DNA of 41,141 nucleotides from JAPLVB01 sp964353635 (GTDB lineage Archaea; Aenigmatarchaeota; Aenigmatarchaeia; QMZP01). The stretch lies in assembly GCA_964353635.1 (NCBI GenBank), contig CAYGVS010000006.1, forward strand, positions 1 to 41,141, in the 5' to 3' direction. The notes under the pieces are model-generated. The model was not told where the DNA came from, ran no database searches, and worked only from the letters and a program-made list of their open reading frames with translations. Shown here piece after piece: positions 6,796 to 15,020 of this stretch. The stretch's first letter is position 1, and the number at the start of each line of letters is the position of its first letter. The position numbers were made by a program, and so were the translations under genes.

Positions 6796-7953
6796 ATGAC
6801 AAGACACAATGGAATCAGGAACGAGGAGATGAATGAGGCCATAAAAGGCTTCATGAATCTTAGAAGGGAATATGAGAGCCAGGTGGAGAAGCTAAAGGGA
6901 AGGGGGATAAGGAAAGACGAGTTGGAGAAAAAGAAAATGGCTATGCAAGAGCATATATTCTCCAGGAAGAACTTCGAAAGAGTTCTCCAGAACGACGCCA
7001 TCGTAAAGACCAATCACGGCCTGATAAACGAGGCAATAATAGACGAGAACAACCTTTACGCCCTCAATGATGTAATACTCAGGAGGCTGGATTGCGATTA
7101 CAGGACATTTTTCCTCTATACTGGAAGATGTGGCTTCTGCGGGAACGAGACGGAGAAAAAGATCCCAGTTGAGAAGCCTGTTTTGGACTACAGGTACATT
7201 AACGATCCTATATACTTCAATGAATTCTTCCATGACACGAAATGTGTCAAGTGCAACAAGACGACAGACCCAATAAAAACTTTGAACCTTTTCGAACTGC
7301 GTGGGGAAAATGAATACCAAGTGAGGCTAACTCTCGCGAGAAGGAAATCCCAGGGAAGAATAGTGACCAAGCTGATTGAGATGTGTGCAGGGAGGCAAAA
7401 GGACATAAAGGACATAAATGGCTTTATGCTCGTTTCTCAGAAGGAGAGGACATCCAAAAAGGCCCGGGAACTCCTCTTGAAATACCATGGAGAGGATGGC
7501 CTTGAATGCAATGACTATTTTGACTGCAAAAGGTACATTTTTTACATAGGGAGGAACGGCAAGGCAAGAGAATCTCATATCCAGGACATCGAAAGCAAGG
7601 AGAGGATCTGTTTTGACAGAAGAGGCCACAAGACCAAAGACGTCTACAGAGCAATCCACACCCCGCTAAACTTTGGCGGCACCGTGATAGAGGTTCAGCT
7701 GAAGGATTTAGAGGAATGGAAGAAGGAGAATGACCCAAAATCGCCCCTGTATCACGGGACATACAGGAAAATCCGGGATGATGCCTCCTCGATGTACCAT
7801 GAAGAATTCAAGGAAGTCCAGATAAGGAGCGAATGGGGGCCTTTCGAGCGGAAACTTGAGAGATTTCTTGTCGATTCGAAGCTGTTCGAAGGCTATAACC
7901 CTAATCTTTACGTGAGAGAAATGCTTCCGGCATACCTTGTTGAGATGGTTTGA
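6796..7953 (+). CDS. Zinc-ribbon protein with RelA/SpoT-like synthetase motifs
   Basis: 385 residues. Residues 1-100 are helical and charged. Two CxxC pairs (C112/C115 and C150/C153) suggest a zinc ribbon. Downstream the order of motifs follows the (p)ppGpp synthetase fold: RIVTKLIEM then DIKDINGFMLV (about 188-213), DY at 240-241, YRAIHTPL (284-291) and VIEVQL (298-302), matching the family's D-x-x-G-x-R, DY, YRSxH and EVQ-R blocks. The usual arginine after G in the second block and the arginine after EVQ are not conserved, so activity is uncertain. It is preceded by the tRNA and followed by a DUF373 gene 77 nt later. Homology is inferred by eye. Confidence 0.55.
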   Translation: MTRHNGIRNEEMNEAIKGFMNLRREYESQVEKLKGRGIRKDELEKKKMAMQEHIFSRKNFERVLQNDAIVKTNHGLINEAIIDENNLYALNDVILRRLDCDYRTFFLYTGRCGFCGNETEKKIPVEKPVLDYRYINDPIYFNEFFHDTKCVKCNKTTDPIKTLNLFELRGENEYQVRLTLARRKSQGRIVTKLIEMCAGRQKDIKDINGFMLVSQKERTSKKARELLLKYHGEDGLECNDYFDCKRYIFYIGRNGKARESHIQDIESKERICFDRRGHKTKDVYRAIHTPLNFGGTVIEVQLKDLEEWKKENDPKSPLYHGTYRKIRDDASSMYHEEFKEVQIRSEWGPFERKLERFLVDSKLFEGYNPNLYVREMLPAYLVEMV

Positions 7954-8030
7954 ATATTAGGGGTTTTTATATCCCTTTCCCTTATTTTAAAAAGCGAAAT
8001 AACAATGTTATAAATCCCGTGGAGACGTGC

Positions 8031-9062
8031 ATGAAATCCTCTGATAAGATTCTGGTCCTGAACGTGGACAGGGACAACGACCTGGGGCAGAAGGTCGGGG
8101 TCAAAGGGCCTGTCGTGGGAAGAGAGGGCGTCCTCAGGGCAGCGAATGAGCTGGGGCTTGCAGACCCGGAATGCTCTGACTTCAATGGCATCTTCCAGGC
8201 AGTGAAGACATATGATGAAATGAGGAAGCAATACACCACGGAGATTGCCATACTTACAGGAGACAAAAGCGTCGGCGTGAAATCAGACAAGTTAGTTTCA
8301 GAACAGCTTGATTCAATCCTAAAAAAGTACCAGGCCAATTATGTGGTGCTTGTCACAGATGGAAGCGAAGACGAGCATGTGCTTCCAGTTATACAATCCA
8401 AAGTACCTATCCTCTCTGTAAAGAGGGTCGTGGTGAGGCAGGCAGACGAGCTCCAGTCCATATATTTCAAGGTGAAGGACTTCCTTCATGAGACCCTCGA
8501 AGACCCAAAGATCTCGAGGCTGTTGTTCGGAATCCCTGCTGTGATACTCATCATGTATGCCGTTTTCGGGCTGGAGGGCTGGAGGCTGATGCTGGGGTTC
8601 ATAGGGCTTTACCTCTTCCTAAAGGGCTTCAAGCTTGACAGGTATTTACTCAGGGCCTTTGGGGAACTTGAAAGCTCATTCGAGAACAGGAAGTTCGCCT
8701 TCTTCGGCTATGTTGCAGGCCTTCTCTTGGTGGCCATAGCCACATACAGGGGCTACCTTATAGCGCTCGAATCCTCAGCAATGGGGCCCATAGAGACAGC
8801 AGCAGGGTTTGTTAACAGAACCATTTTCATTTATTTCATGGGCGGTACCATTGCCTGGGTAGCCAGGAATACAAGCGTTAAGAAGCGCAGCAAAGGCAAG
8901 ATTGCCGCTATCCCGCTTTTCGGCTTCGCCATAACTCTGGTAGCCTACACCGCTTCGCAAATGATATTGAACCCTGGCTTGATGAGCCTCACTTTCATCC
9001 TTTCGATAATAGGCGGGTTCTTCCTCATGTTGGCTGCTGTAATCCTTGACTGGAAAGGCTAA
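8031..9062 (+). CDS. DUF373 family archaeal integral membrane protein
   Basis: 343 residues from the ATG at 8031; a GTTATAAAT box about 20 nt upstream and the family N-terminus (ILVLNVDRDNDLG) argue against the in-frame ATG at 7950. The N-terminal soluble half carries DRDNDLG, a GDKSVGVKSD loop and VTDGSEDE. The C-terminal half has about five membrane helices from residue ~160 onward. This is the archaeal DUF373 architecture; the family is widespread in archaea and its function is unknown. Confidence 0.88.
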   Translation: MKSSDKILVLNVDRDNDLGQKVGVKGPVVGREGVLRAANELGLADPECSDFNGIFQAVKTYDEMRKQYTTEIAILTGDKSVGVKSDKLVSEQLDSILKKYQANYVVLVTDGSEDEHVLPVIQSKVPILSVKRVVVRQADELQSIYFKVKDFLHETLEDPKISRLLFGIPAVILIMYAVFGLEGWRLMLGFIGLYLFLKGFKLDRYLLRAFGELESSFENRKFAFFGYVAGLLLVAIATYRGYLIALESSAMGPIETAAGFVNRTIFIYFMGGTIAWVARNTSVKKRSKGKIAAIPLFGFAITLVAYTASQMILNPGLMSLTFILSIIGGFFLMLAAVILDWKG

Positions 9063-9407
9063 ACAAGCTCACTTTCCTTATTAGACTTCTTACAGGGGTA
9101 TTGGCAAATCATATAAAATCGCTATGCATAGGCTCTATTTGTTCTCAGAGACCTTTGTGTGCCTTAGGGGGCTCTTTCTGGCTTTAACTCTCACTTTTGC
9201 CCCAAAGCCTAAAAATACCTAATTAGATAATATATATTTAATTAAATATTTTAAATTATATTCTATATAAAGAATTCTTTATAATAAATACTATAAATAA
9301 TAATTATTATAAAGCATTTATCAATAAATATATATTCTTAAATAGTACACATAACATTTATATAATACCAAAACATAAAATTATTGTAAAATTCGTAGGT
9401 GTGATTC
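9063..9407. other. AT-rich flank upstream of the recombinase island
   Basis: 345 nt without a gene. The first 150 nt carry CTCACTTT at 9068-9075 and again at 9190-9197 (122 nt apart) with CCTTAGGG at 9162-9169 between them. From about 9220 to 9400 the sequence is almost pure A/T with TATAAATA-like runs and a TAATAATTATTA palindrome. It holds the promoter of the regulator gene at 9408. The opposite flank (11141-11565) carries the same motifs in reverse orientation. Confidence 0.6.
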
Positions 9408-9767
9408 ATGGCGCAAAACAGGATATTGGAGGATTTGTTTCTTAGGGAAAAACCTGCAAGGATTCTCATGGGCCTGAAAACCGGGAAGGATAAGCCCGTG
9501 TATGCCACTGTGCTTGCTAAGGAATCTGACTGCACGTATTCTCACACCATAAAAATCTTAAACGCCTTCAAGAATCTGGGCATCGTGAAATTTGATAAGC
9601 AGGGGCGCATCAAAATGGTCATACTCACTGATGACGGCTGGGACATAGCTCACAATGTAGAGGCTATGATAAAAAAGTTCTCCCAGATAGAAGAAACCGT
9701 AGAGAAGGATGGAAGGAAGAAGACCCCACTTCCGAAGGCAAAGGAAGAGAAGAAGGCTGCTGCTTGA
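9408..9767 (+). CDS. Winged helix-turn-helix DNA-binding protein
   Basis: 119 residues. Residues ~10-85 form a winged-helix fold: helix RILEDLFLREKPARILMGL, a recognition segment with SDCTYSHTIKILNAFKNLGIV, then the wing KQGRIKMVILTDDG. The tail is basic and low in complexity (KAKEEKKAAA). It resembles archaeal MarR/PadR-size regulators without a ligand domain. It stands first in the island with the recombinase and the nuclease-like gene and could regulate it or bind the repeated 8-mers in the flanks. Confidence 0.75.
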   Translation: MAQNRILEDLFLREKPARILMGLKTGKDKPVYATVLAKESDCTYSHTIKILNAFKNLGIVKFDKQGRIKMVILTDDGWDIAHNVEAMIKKFSQIEETVEKDGRKKTPLPKAKEEKKAAA

Positions 9768-9965
9768 TCTGTCATTTAGTTTCCCTTCAAGTTCTTGTTT
9801 TGAGGTTATTTGTATGGTGGAGGGTAGGATTCAGGGCTGCAAACTACCCTCAAAATCATTCTTTTTATCATTACATAGAATAGTGTCACATTATGCTTTT
9901 TTATTCTTGGTTGACAATTCATCATTTTGTAAACCTTAATAAATAAAGTAAACCAAATATATTCC

Positions 9966-10586
9966 ATGACTGAATTTGCTTCCATGACCATGAAGGATTT
10001 GAAAGGCTACCTGACAGAGGATCAGGTCAACAGGATTATAAGCAAGGCCACTAATCTGAGAGACAAGCTCATTCTCCAGATAATGTATAGGTGTGGCAGG
10101 CGGGTTTCCGAAGTCCTTATGATGACCAAAGACGACATCTTGTGGGACGAGAATAAGATAATATTCAACATCCTGAAAAGGAAGAGGCCCCTGAAAGAAA
10201 TGAAGCCGGTAGATATTGAAACCATGGAGCTGCTGAAGAGATATATAGACTGCGTTCCCATCAAGAACCTCAAGAAAAATATGGTCGATGAGAAGCTGTT
10301 TCCCGTGACAAGGCAATACGTTTTCAAGCTTGTACGCAAGCTGGGAAAGGAAGCGGGAATAGAGCATGTAGGCAAAAAGAAGCTGCATCCGCACCATCTC
10401 AGGCATAGCTTTGCGGTTCACCAGGTCAGGACTCGCGTGAAAACAGCGGAAGATTTGCGCAAGCTCCAGATGTACATGAGCCATGCCAATATCGCTACCA
10501 CTAGCCACTATTTGCAGTTCTCACCTGACGAACTGAGGGACCTTGTGGATGTGTGGAATGACAAAAGGAAAGAAGTGAAGAAATGA
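9966..10586 (+). CDS. Tyrosine recombinase/integrase, short form lacking the arm-binding domain
   Basis: 206 residues, close to the catalytic domain alone (full XerA/C/D proteins are near 280-300). Catalytic residues are visible: R46 in CGRRVSE, a KRKR turn at 71-74, H143-x-x-R146 in PHHLRHSFAVH, H173 in MSHANIATTS and the nucleophile Y182 in SHYLQF. Its stop overlaps the next start by 4 nt (ATGA), so the pair is translationally coupled. It may integrate or resolve the surrounding AT-rich element, or act as a minimal XerA. Catalytic assignment is strong; the role is inferred. Confidence 0.9.
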   Translation: MTEFASMTMKDLKGYLTEDQVNRIISKATNLRDKLILQIMYRCGRRVSEVLMMTKDDILWDENKIIFNILKRKRPLKEMKPVDIETMELLKRYIDCVPIKNLKKNMVDEKLFPVTRQYVFKLVRKLGKEAGIEHVGKKKLHPHHLRHSFAVHQVRTRVKTAEDLRKLQMYMSHANIATTSHYLQFSPDELRDLVDVWNDKRKEVKK

Positions 10587-11140
10587 CAACCGATTTGGTG
10601 AGACGCTTTTCTCTAATAAGGACTTACAGGACACGGTTCAAAACAATTGAAAAGATAAATGAGATTTTTAGACAAGGCGATATCAGATACATGGAAGGCT
10701 ATTATGATGTTATAGTTGCTGGTTTTCTGGATAACAACGCTATTTCCATCAAAAAGAAAACGCTCAAAAAGGCGCCAATTCAAACAAAAGGGATTCGGGG
10801 ACCACAAAAGGAAATGAAAGCGTTCGCTATCAAACTGCTTAAGGATTTGGGTTATGAAATAGTGTCTATAGAACGCGGTTTTATGGGAGGTATACCTGAT
10901 GTCCTTATGAGAAAGGGAGAAGAAATAATAGCCGTGGAATGCGGTCCCTGTGCTATAAGAAAAGCCATAAACTATCTGGAAAAACCAAATACTTCTTTAT
11001 GGATCATCCAGCCAGAAGGTGAAAATTATAGGCTTTTTATTGTAAAAAGATCGGTGGTATGGGACTCATTTTTCGAATTTCATAGTTCTACACAGATTTC
11101 AACGCTACGTGATTTGATAGAGAAAGCCTTCAAGATATAA
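10583..11140 (+). CDS. PD-(D/E)XK nuclease-like protein, coupled to the recombinase
   Basis: 185 residues. The core FMGGIPDVLMRKGEEIIAVECG (about 104-125) has the spacing of a PD-(D/E)XK nuclease, but the usual catalytic lysine is replaced, giving ECG rather than EVK. A helix with KGIRGPQKEMKAFAIKLLKDLGYE precedes it, as in small archaeal nucleases of the type. It overlaps the recombinase stop by 4 nt. The base composition is more AT-rich than the surrounding genes, compatible with acquisition. Nuclease activity is uncertain. Confidence 0.55.
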   Translation: MTTDLVRRFSLIRTYRTRFKTIEKINEIFRQGDIRYMEGYYDVIVAGFLDNNAISIKKKTLKKAPIQTKGIRGPQKEMKAFAIKLLKDLGYEIVSIERGFMGGIPDVLMRKGEEIIAVECGPCAIRKAINYLEKPNTSLWIIQPEGENYRLFIVKRSVVWDSFFEFHSSTQISTLRDLIEKAFKI

Positions 11141-11565
11141 CCATTATATAATATTTATTACATCTATTACTTTTAATTATAGCCATAAAATTAATACTAT
11201 TATAATAAATATATTTTATTAGATATTTAATAATTTATATTTTAAATAATATACTTTATAAAGTATATCTTTTTGTCAAAAGTGAGGGTTCCTTGGAATT
11301 TGACCCCCTTCCCTTAGGGAGAGGGCTTCTGGTGCATAATAGGGGCGATATATAGTGATTTCCATGAAAATGACCTTCCAAAGTGAGCTTTGGAGTCAAA
11401 AACTACACCTTAAGACTCACGGATAGCCTAGGAAAGCACATAAGGCTTTGACTCGGCAAAAGACTGCCCCTAAGAAGCAGAGCTATAAAGGATTCCCGTA
11501 AAGTGAGAGCAGTAAGCTAAGGAACCTTTATAAAGGGATAAATTAACCATTATTAAGTGGTAATT
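11141..11565. other. AT-rich flank downstream of the recombinase island, with repeated AAAGTGAG
   Basis: 425 nt without a gene. About 130 nt of nearly pure A/T (to ~11270) are followed by a mixed segment with AAAGTGAG at 11279-11286, 11380-11387 and 11500-11507 and CCTTAGGG at 11312-11319. These are the reverse complement or palindromic counterparts of the motifs at 9068-9197. A CTTTATAAAG box at about 11526 serves the gene at 11566. Confidence 0.6.
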
Positions 11566-11922
11566 ATGCATGGATATTTAATAAAGGACACGAAGAAACG
11601 AGAGAAGTATGTGAATGCCCTGACGGATTTATTCATGGCTAGGGATATCTATCTCAAGGGATATGGAAGCAGCTACGTAGAAGACCAGGCCCTTATGACC
11701 AAGTTTTATAAGGACCACCATATGAGAAAGCTGACCAAGATTGTACCTTCAAGCACCAAGGAAGCGAGGGCTGTCCTAAGAGAAGTACTGAAGAGCCTGC
11801 CGGACGTGGCATTAACAAAAGTGTACTTCAAGTACTTCCCTCCGAAAGGGGAGAAACCACAACTTGGCGAGAAGGACAAGCCCAGACCTCTCAGATATCA
11901 GCTTGAGATGTTTACGGAGTGA
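11566..11922 (+). CDS. Hypothetical basic protein (118 aa)
   Basis: Not recognised. The start is the ATG at 11566, about 35 nt after a CTTTATAAAG box; a GTG at 11557 is an alternative. It is lysine- and tyrosine-rich, alpha/beta, without membrane segments or cysteines. The C-terminus has a proline-rich stretch (YFPPKGEKPQLGEKDKPRP). Its stop overlaps a possible GTG start of the next gene by 4 nt (GTGA), so the two probably form an operon. Confidence 0.65.
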   Translation: MHGYLIKDTKKREKYVNALTDLFMARDIYLKGYGSSYVEDQALMTKFYKDHHMRKLTKIVPSSTKEARAVLREVLKSLPDVALTKVYFKYFPPKGEKPQLGEKDKPRPLRYQLEMFTE

Positions 11923-11927
11923 GATAT

Positions 11928-12314
11928 ATGTTCAATTCACTTTCAAAGAATGCTGGCGAACTCAAGTGCCTAAAAGAAGAGATGACTGAAGCTGTTGCTG
12001 ATGGAAGATATGGCTCCCTTCCTTTGACGAAACTGGGGCTTTATGCATTAAGGCAAGATGAACCTGCAACCCAAAAATACATACTTGCAAGAGTTTTGGA
12101 AAAGCTAACAGACAAGATAAACGATTATAAAACAATGCTGCCTGAAACAGCTGAAAATGAAATGCAATATATTTCTTGTGCTAAAAATGATATTAAATCA
12201 GGGAATTACAGTTGCGTTTTGCAAGACATATTTTCGAGCGAGAGGAATTCATATATGATTGAAAAGACAATGAATTCTGACAGGAGGTTTAGAAAAACCC
12301 CTCCTTCTTCCTGA
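11928..12314 (+). CDS. Hypothetical helical protein (128 aa)
   Basis: Not recognised. ATG 11928 has GGAG and GTGA upstream at useful spacing; the in-frame GTG at 11919, overlapping the previous stop, is an alternative. The protein is mostly helical (KCLKEEMTEAVADGRYG, YILARVLEKLTDKINDYKT) with two cysteines and no recognisable catalytic motif. Its last 26 nt overlap the convergent exonuclease-like gene, so the true end may be functionally unimportant. Confidence 0.5.
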   Translation: MFNSLSKNAGELKCLKEEMTEAVADGRYGSLPLTKLGLYALRQDEPATQKYILARVLEKLTDKINDYKTMLPETAENEMQYISCAKNDIKSGNYSCVLQDIFSSERNSYMIEKTMNSDRRFRKTPPSS

Positions 12315-12879
12315 ATTCAGGCAGCGTCCTCCTAAGCTTCGCATAGAACTCAACAAACTCCTTGGCTTCCTTCTGCACATAATCTATTATCTTCCCGTAT
12401 TCCTTATCCTGGTACCAGATGGGCACGTCACGGCCGCTGGTCTCTTTCCCGCAGAACTTGTCCAGGCCGGAATCCTTGAGCTTGAAGGCGTTCATGCCAA
12501 CGCAGATGTGCTTTATGTCTATGCTGGGAATATCATTGTAGATGAACCAGTTCGAATAGTTCAAGCCGTAAAGGGCAGCGCGGTCCTTCAGCATGCTCAG
12601 GTCGAAGTAGATGTTATGGCCCACAGGTATGAACTCCCACTTCCTCGCGGGGTTTATCATGGTGGCTATCTTCCTTATTATCTGCTCCTCAGAGGATTCC
12701 CACTCCTTGAAAACCTGCAGCCCGCCTTTGGGAGTCCCGTCATCTTTTATGAGCTGGTACTGTGCGGTTATTATCTTGCAGTTCTCAGGCCTTGGGTCGG
12801 GCGCCTTCCTGCCCAGTTTCATGAGCTCTATGTGCTTCGGGTCCAGGTATGCAATCTCCACGTCGAAGTACATGTCCAT
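12289..12879 (-). CDS. DnaQ/PolB-like 3'-5' exonuclease family protein (RNase H fold)
   Basis: 196 residues. The DEDD pattern is visible: motif I YFDVEIAYLD (D6, E8) and motif II GHNIYFDLSML with D93. In the motif III region, YVQKEAKEF has glutamate (E171) where aspartate is usual. The surroundings DIPSIDIKH resemble PolB-type exonuclease domains. It may proofread or degrade single strands; the substrate is unknown. A second, degenerate relative lies at 15017-15514. The start MDMYFD places motif I at the extreme N-terminus, as in family members. Confidence 0.7.
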   Translation of the reverse strand: MDMYFDVEIAYLDPKHIELMKLGRKAPDPRPENCKIITAQYQLIKDDGTPKGGLQVFKEWESSEEQIIRKIATMINPARKWEFIPVGHNIYFDLSMLKDRAALYGLNYSNWFIYNDIPSIDIKHICVGMNAFKLKDSGLDKFCGKETSGRDVPIWYQDKEYGKIIDYVQKEAKEFVEFYAKLRRTLPEFRKKEGFF

Positions 12880-12939
12880 ATGCGTATTTGTTCAGTCTGG
12901 AATAAAAGGGGATTGGAAAAGATTAAACCAGAAAGGCTC

Positions 12940-13203
12940 TTACCGCATTCTGATATAGTAATCATCTGGAACCTGCTCTATTGGAATGACAGGCATCTCT
13001 TTTCCGTTGATTTCGCCTACAATCTCCCCGAGCAGTCTCCCTTTTCGGGTTGCGCTACGACCCGGTTTTTGATAGAAAACTCCGGCTATATGCGTTCCTG
13101 GATGTCCTCTCAAGATGCTTTCATTAATATCCAAGCTATCATCCCCGCTATTTACAAGCAATTTGAATGGCGATTCCATTGATCGCTTTTTTCGCTGGCT
13201 CAT
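12940..13203 (-). CDS. Hypothetical protein (87 aa), downstream partner
   Basis: Not recognised. It begins 11 nt after the stop of the gene at 13215-13583 with an AGGAG-containing leader, so the two are probably co-translated. The N-terminus is basic (MSQRKKRSMESP); the rest is beta-rich (LLGEIVGEINGKEMPVIPIEQVP). It has no membrane segment and no cysteine. Confidence 0.55.
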   Translation of the reverse strand: MSQRKKRSMESPFKLLVNSGDDSLDINESILRGHPGTHIAGVFYQKPGRSATRKGRLLGEIVGEINGKEMPVIPIEQVPDDYYIRMR

Positions 13204-13214
13204 GGCCCATTTTC

Positions 13215-13583
13215 TTAGCTCCTTCTGGTTATCCGTATCGGGCTATTAATATCATGATTGCAAGCAAGATAGATGACACCATCATTTGCTATATCCAGGA
13301 TGAATCCCGTAGATCCATTCGTTGCGGTCTGCCACACCTGGTCATGCATTGCTGTTTTCCACGCATGGTATTTGTATCCCAGAATCTCGCTCGCGGCTTT
13401 CGGGTCAAGTTTGCCTATCAGGGAAGCCGAATAGAACGAGCCTTTTTTCTGAATCAATTTTATCTTCTTTTCAGCGACTTCTCTGATATATTTCCATTTA
13501 TATCCGTCATTTATCGCGTGCACCAGATAAACGAATTTATTCGGGTCATGATTCCGCGAATCTGTCAATATTTGCTTGAACAT
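13215..13583 (-). CDS. Hypothetical protein (122 aa), first gene of a two-gene unit
   Basis: Not recognised. An alpha/beta protein with KFVYLVHAIND, a lysine-rich helix and a C-terminal TGFILDIANDGVIYLACNHD segment. It shares its transcript with the 87-residue gene behind it. A two-gene pair of small unknown proteins is compatible with a toxin-antitoxin module, but no known motif supports that. Confidence 0.55.
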   Translation of the reverse strand: MFKQILTDSRNHDPNKFVYLVHAINDGYKWKYIREVAEKKIKLIQKKGSFYSASLIGKLDPKAASEILGYKYHAWKTAMHDQVWQTATNGSTGFILDIANDGVIYLACNHDINSPIRITRRS

Positions 13584-13686
13584 GGTGATTTTTTGGCATT
13601 AAGCTATAAAACGGCATATGAATCACTGTATCGGAGCCCATGCCCACAGCAAACTACTTATTACAGTTCGCACGAAATAATAGCAT

Positions 13687-14211
13687 ATGCCCCTAGCAGT
13701 GACCCATGTTCTGACCAGCATAATCCTGGTTGACCTATACAGGGACTATGTGGCAAAGCATAAGAAATACTTCACCATCCACACGGTCTTCCTGGCAGGC
13801 TTCTTCGGGCTCCTCCCGGACATAGACGTACCTCTCAGGATGCTTTTCAGCATCCTGGGCCAGCCGGTCCCGTCCCTCCTGCAGCACGGCGGGATCACGC
13901 ATACTCCTTTCTTCGCGTTCCTGTTCCTCATACCATTTGCAGTGTTCTGGAGGTTTGGAAAACGGAAGCATGCCATTTATTTCATTGTCGCTGCATTTGC
14001 GATAATGCTGCACATCTCACTTGATTATGTAATAGGGGGCGGCGCGCTTGAGGGTGTGATGTGGCTGTTCCCATTCTCCCTCCAGAGCTGGAAAATCCAC
14101 ATCCTGGGCTACCTGAATCTGTCTGATGCGACGATAGCCATGGATGCGATAATGCTTCTTGTCTGGCTCTGGCATGAGGAAAGGAAGCACAAGATATCGG
14201 ATTTCATCTAG
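13687..14211 (+). CDS. Membrane-bound metal-dependent hydrolase family (YdjM/DUF457-like)
   Basis: 174 residues with four or five membrane helices. The family's metal-site pattern is present: MPLAVTHVL at the N-terminus (H7), LLPDIDVPL (D47, D49), the QHGGITHTP block (H67, H72) and ISLDYV (D113). Members are thought to act on lipids or envelope compounds, but no reaction is established. A second related protein is encoded at 37362-37832. It is monocistronic. Confidence 0.78.
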   Translation: MPLAVTHVLTSIILVDLYRDYVAKHKKYFTIHTVFLAGFFGLLPDIDVPLRMLFSILGQPVPSLLQHGGITHTPFFAFLFLIPFAVFWRFGKRKHAIYFIVAAFAIMLHISLDYVIGGGALEGVMWLFPFSLQSWKIHILGYLNLSDATIAMDAIMLLVWLWHEERKHKISDFI

Positions 14212-14278
14212 ATTCTGCTTTCAATTCATGAAACGGTGAAAGGCATTGCTTTAAATTCGTTTGATTCAACCAAGAAAC

Positions 14279-14638
14279 ATGAAAGATGTCATCCCAAGCA
14301 AGAAAGACCTTATTGAGTATAGGCGGTTCGAGGAAGAGTTCAGAAGGATTTACTCGGATCTATACCCTGATGAAAGGTCACTGAAATCCGCTATTGAATA
14401 CTACAAGAAAACATATCCTTGTATGCCGTTCCCTGAAGTGGACCGCGACCCAAGGCCGCGGATAGAGGATGCAAGATATTGGCTTAAGCCAAAAAAGTCT
14501 TATGAGGAGATTCAAGAGCATAGTGAAAAGCCGCTTATTCACTCCTCTTTCCTTTTTTTCAGACGTGAAGGAAATAGTCGGCGACTCTCCCGTCGATGTT
14601 GTTCACCTTTCCCCAGCAGTGAGAGGACCTTCTCTTAA
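14279..14638 (+). CDS. Hypothetical protein, 5' part of a probable frameshifted gene
   Basis: Not recognised. A GCTTTAAATTCG box at 14248-14259 puts the transcript start at about 14279, so the ATG there is preferred over the upstream TTG at 14261. It encodes a charged helical N-terminus (KKDLIEYRRFEEEFRRIYSDLYP). After the 7-T run at 14553-14559 this frame turns into serine/arginine-rich sequence of shadow character, while the next frame continues with normal composition. One extra T would explain it. Confidence 0.5.
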   Translation: MKDVIPSKKDLIEYRRFEEEFRRIYSDLYPDERSLKSAIEYYKKTYPCMPFPEVDRDPRPRIEDARYWLKPKKSYEEIQEHSEKPLIHSSFLFFRREGNSRRLSRRCCSPFPSSERTFS

Positions 14639-15020
14639 CCATCCAGACGCATGGAAGACGACAGGGGGAAAATGCGCATGTGCTATGGAAAAGAACAGCA
14701 TAAGAAAAGGAGTTTTTTCGGATGTCTTATGGAATGGGGGAAATGATTACATGGACGCTATGGAACTTGGTCTCGTGAGCGAAAGGGACAAATTCGAGAC
14801 GAACCTTTCCAAGCTTACGTACAAAAAGCCTATGATCGTGATAACGCAGGTGTGTAGGGAAGGCCGCATGCTTGGGGAATACATAAACTTTCTAAGAGAT
14901 GAAAAGAGTATAGGATGCATGATTACCAATAGAAAAAAAGAAGGCCTTGCCGGGTTTCATTTCACGGGCGAGCTAGAAACACAGAGAGGTATCGAGATTG
15001 ACCATCTAGATATGTTCTAG
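14469..15020 (+). CDS. Hypothetical protein, 3' part of a probable frameshifted gene
   Basis: Not recognised. From the T-run at 14553 onward this frame reads FSDVKEIVGDSPVDVVHLSP and continues with good composition to 15020, including KPMIVITQV and a C-terminal HLDMF. The segment before the T-run in this frame looks like shadow sequence. The likeliest reading is one gene 14279-15020 (about 246 residues) broken by an indel in the homopolymer. The alternative is an independent gene with a later start. Confidence 0.5.
   Translation: MQDIGLSQKSLMRRFKSIVKSRLFTPLSFFSDVKEIVGDSPVDVVHLSPAVRGPSLNHPDAWKTTGGKCACAMEKNSIRKGVFSDVLWNGGNDYMDAMELGLVSERDKFETNLSKLTYKKPMIVITQVCREGRMLGEYINFLRDEKSIGCMITNRKKEGLAGFHFTGELETQRGIEIDHLDMF

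Noticed and set aside
7950..8030. Upstream ATG at 7950 as start of the DUF373 gene
   Set aside because: It overlaps the previous stop, adds 27 residues unlike the family N-terminus, and the promoter-like box lies after it.
8696..8702. CGCCTTC in the DUF373 gene (and at 9563-9569 in the regulator) as ladder arms
   Set aside because: No mate GAAGGCG at a fitting distance; both encode ordinary AF dipeptides.
12940..13583. Toxin-antitoxin pair
   Set aside because: Only the two-gene arrangement speaks for it; no known toxin or antitoxin motif is visible.
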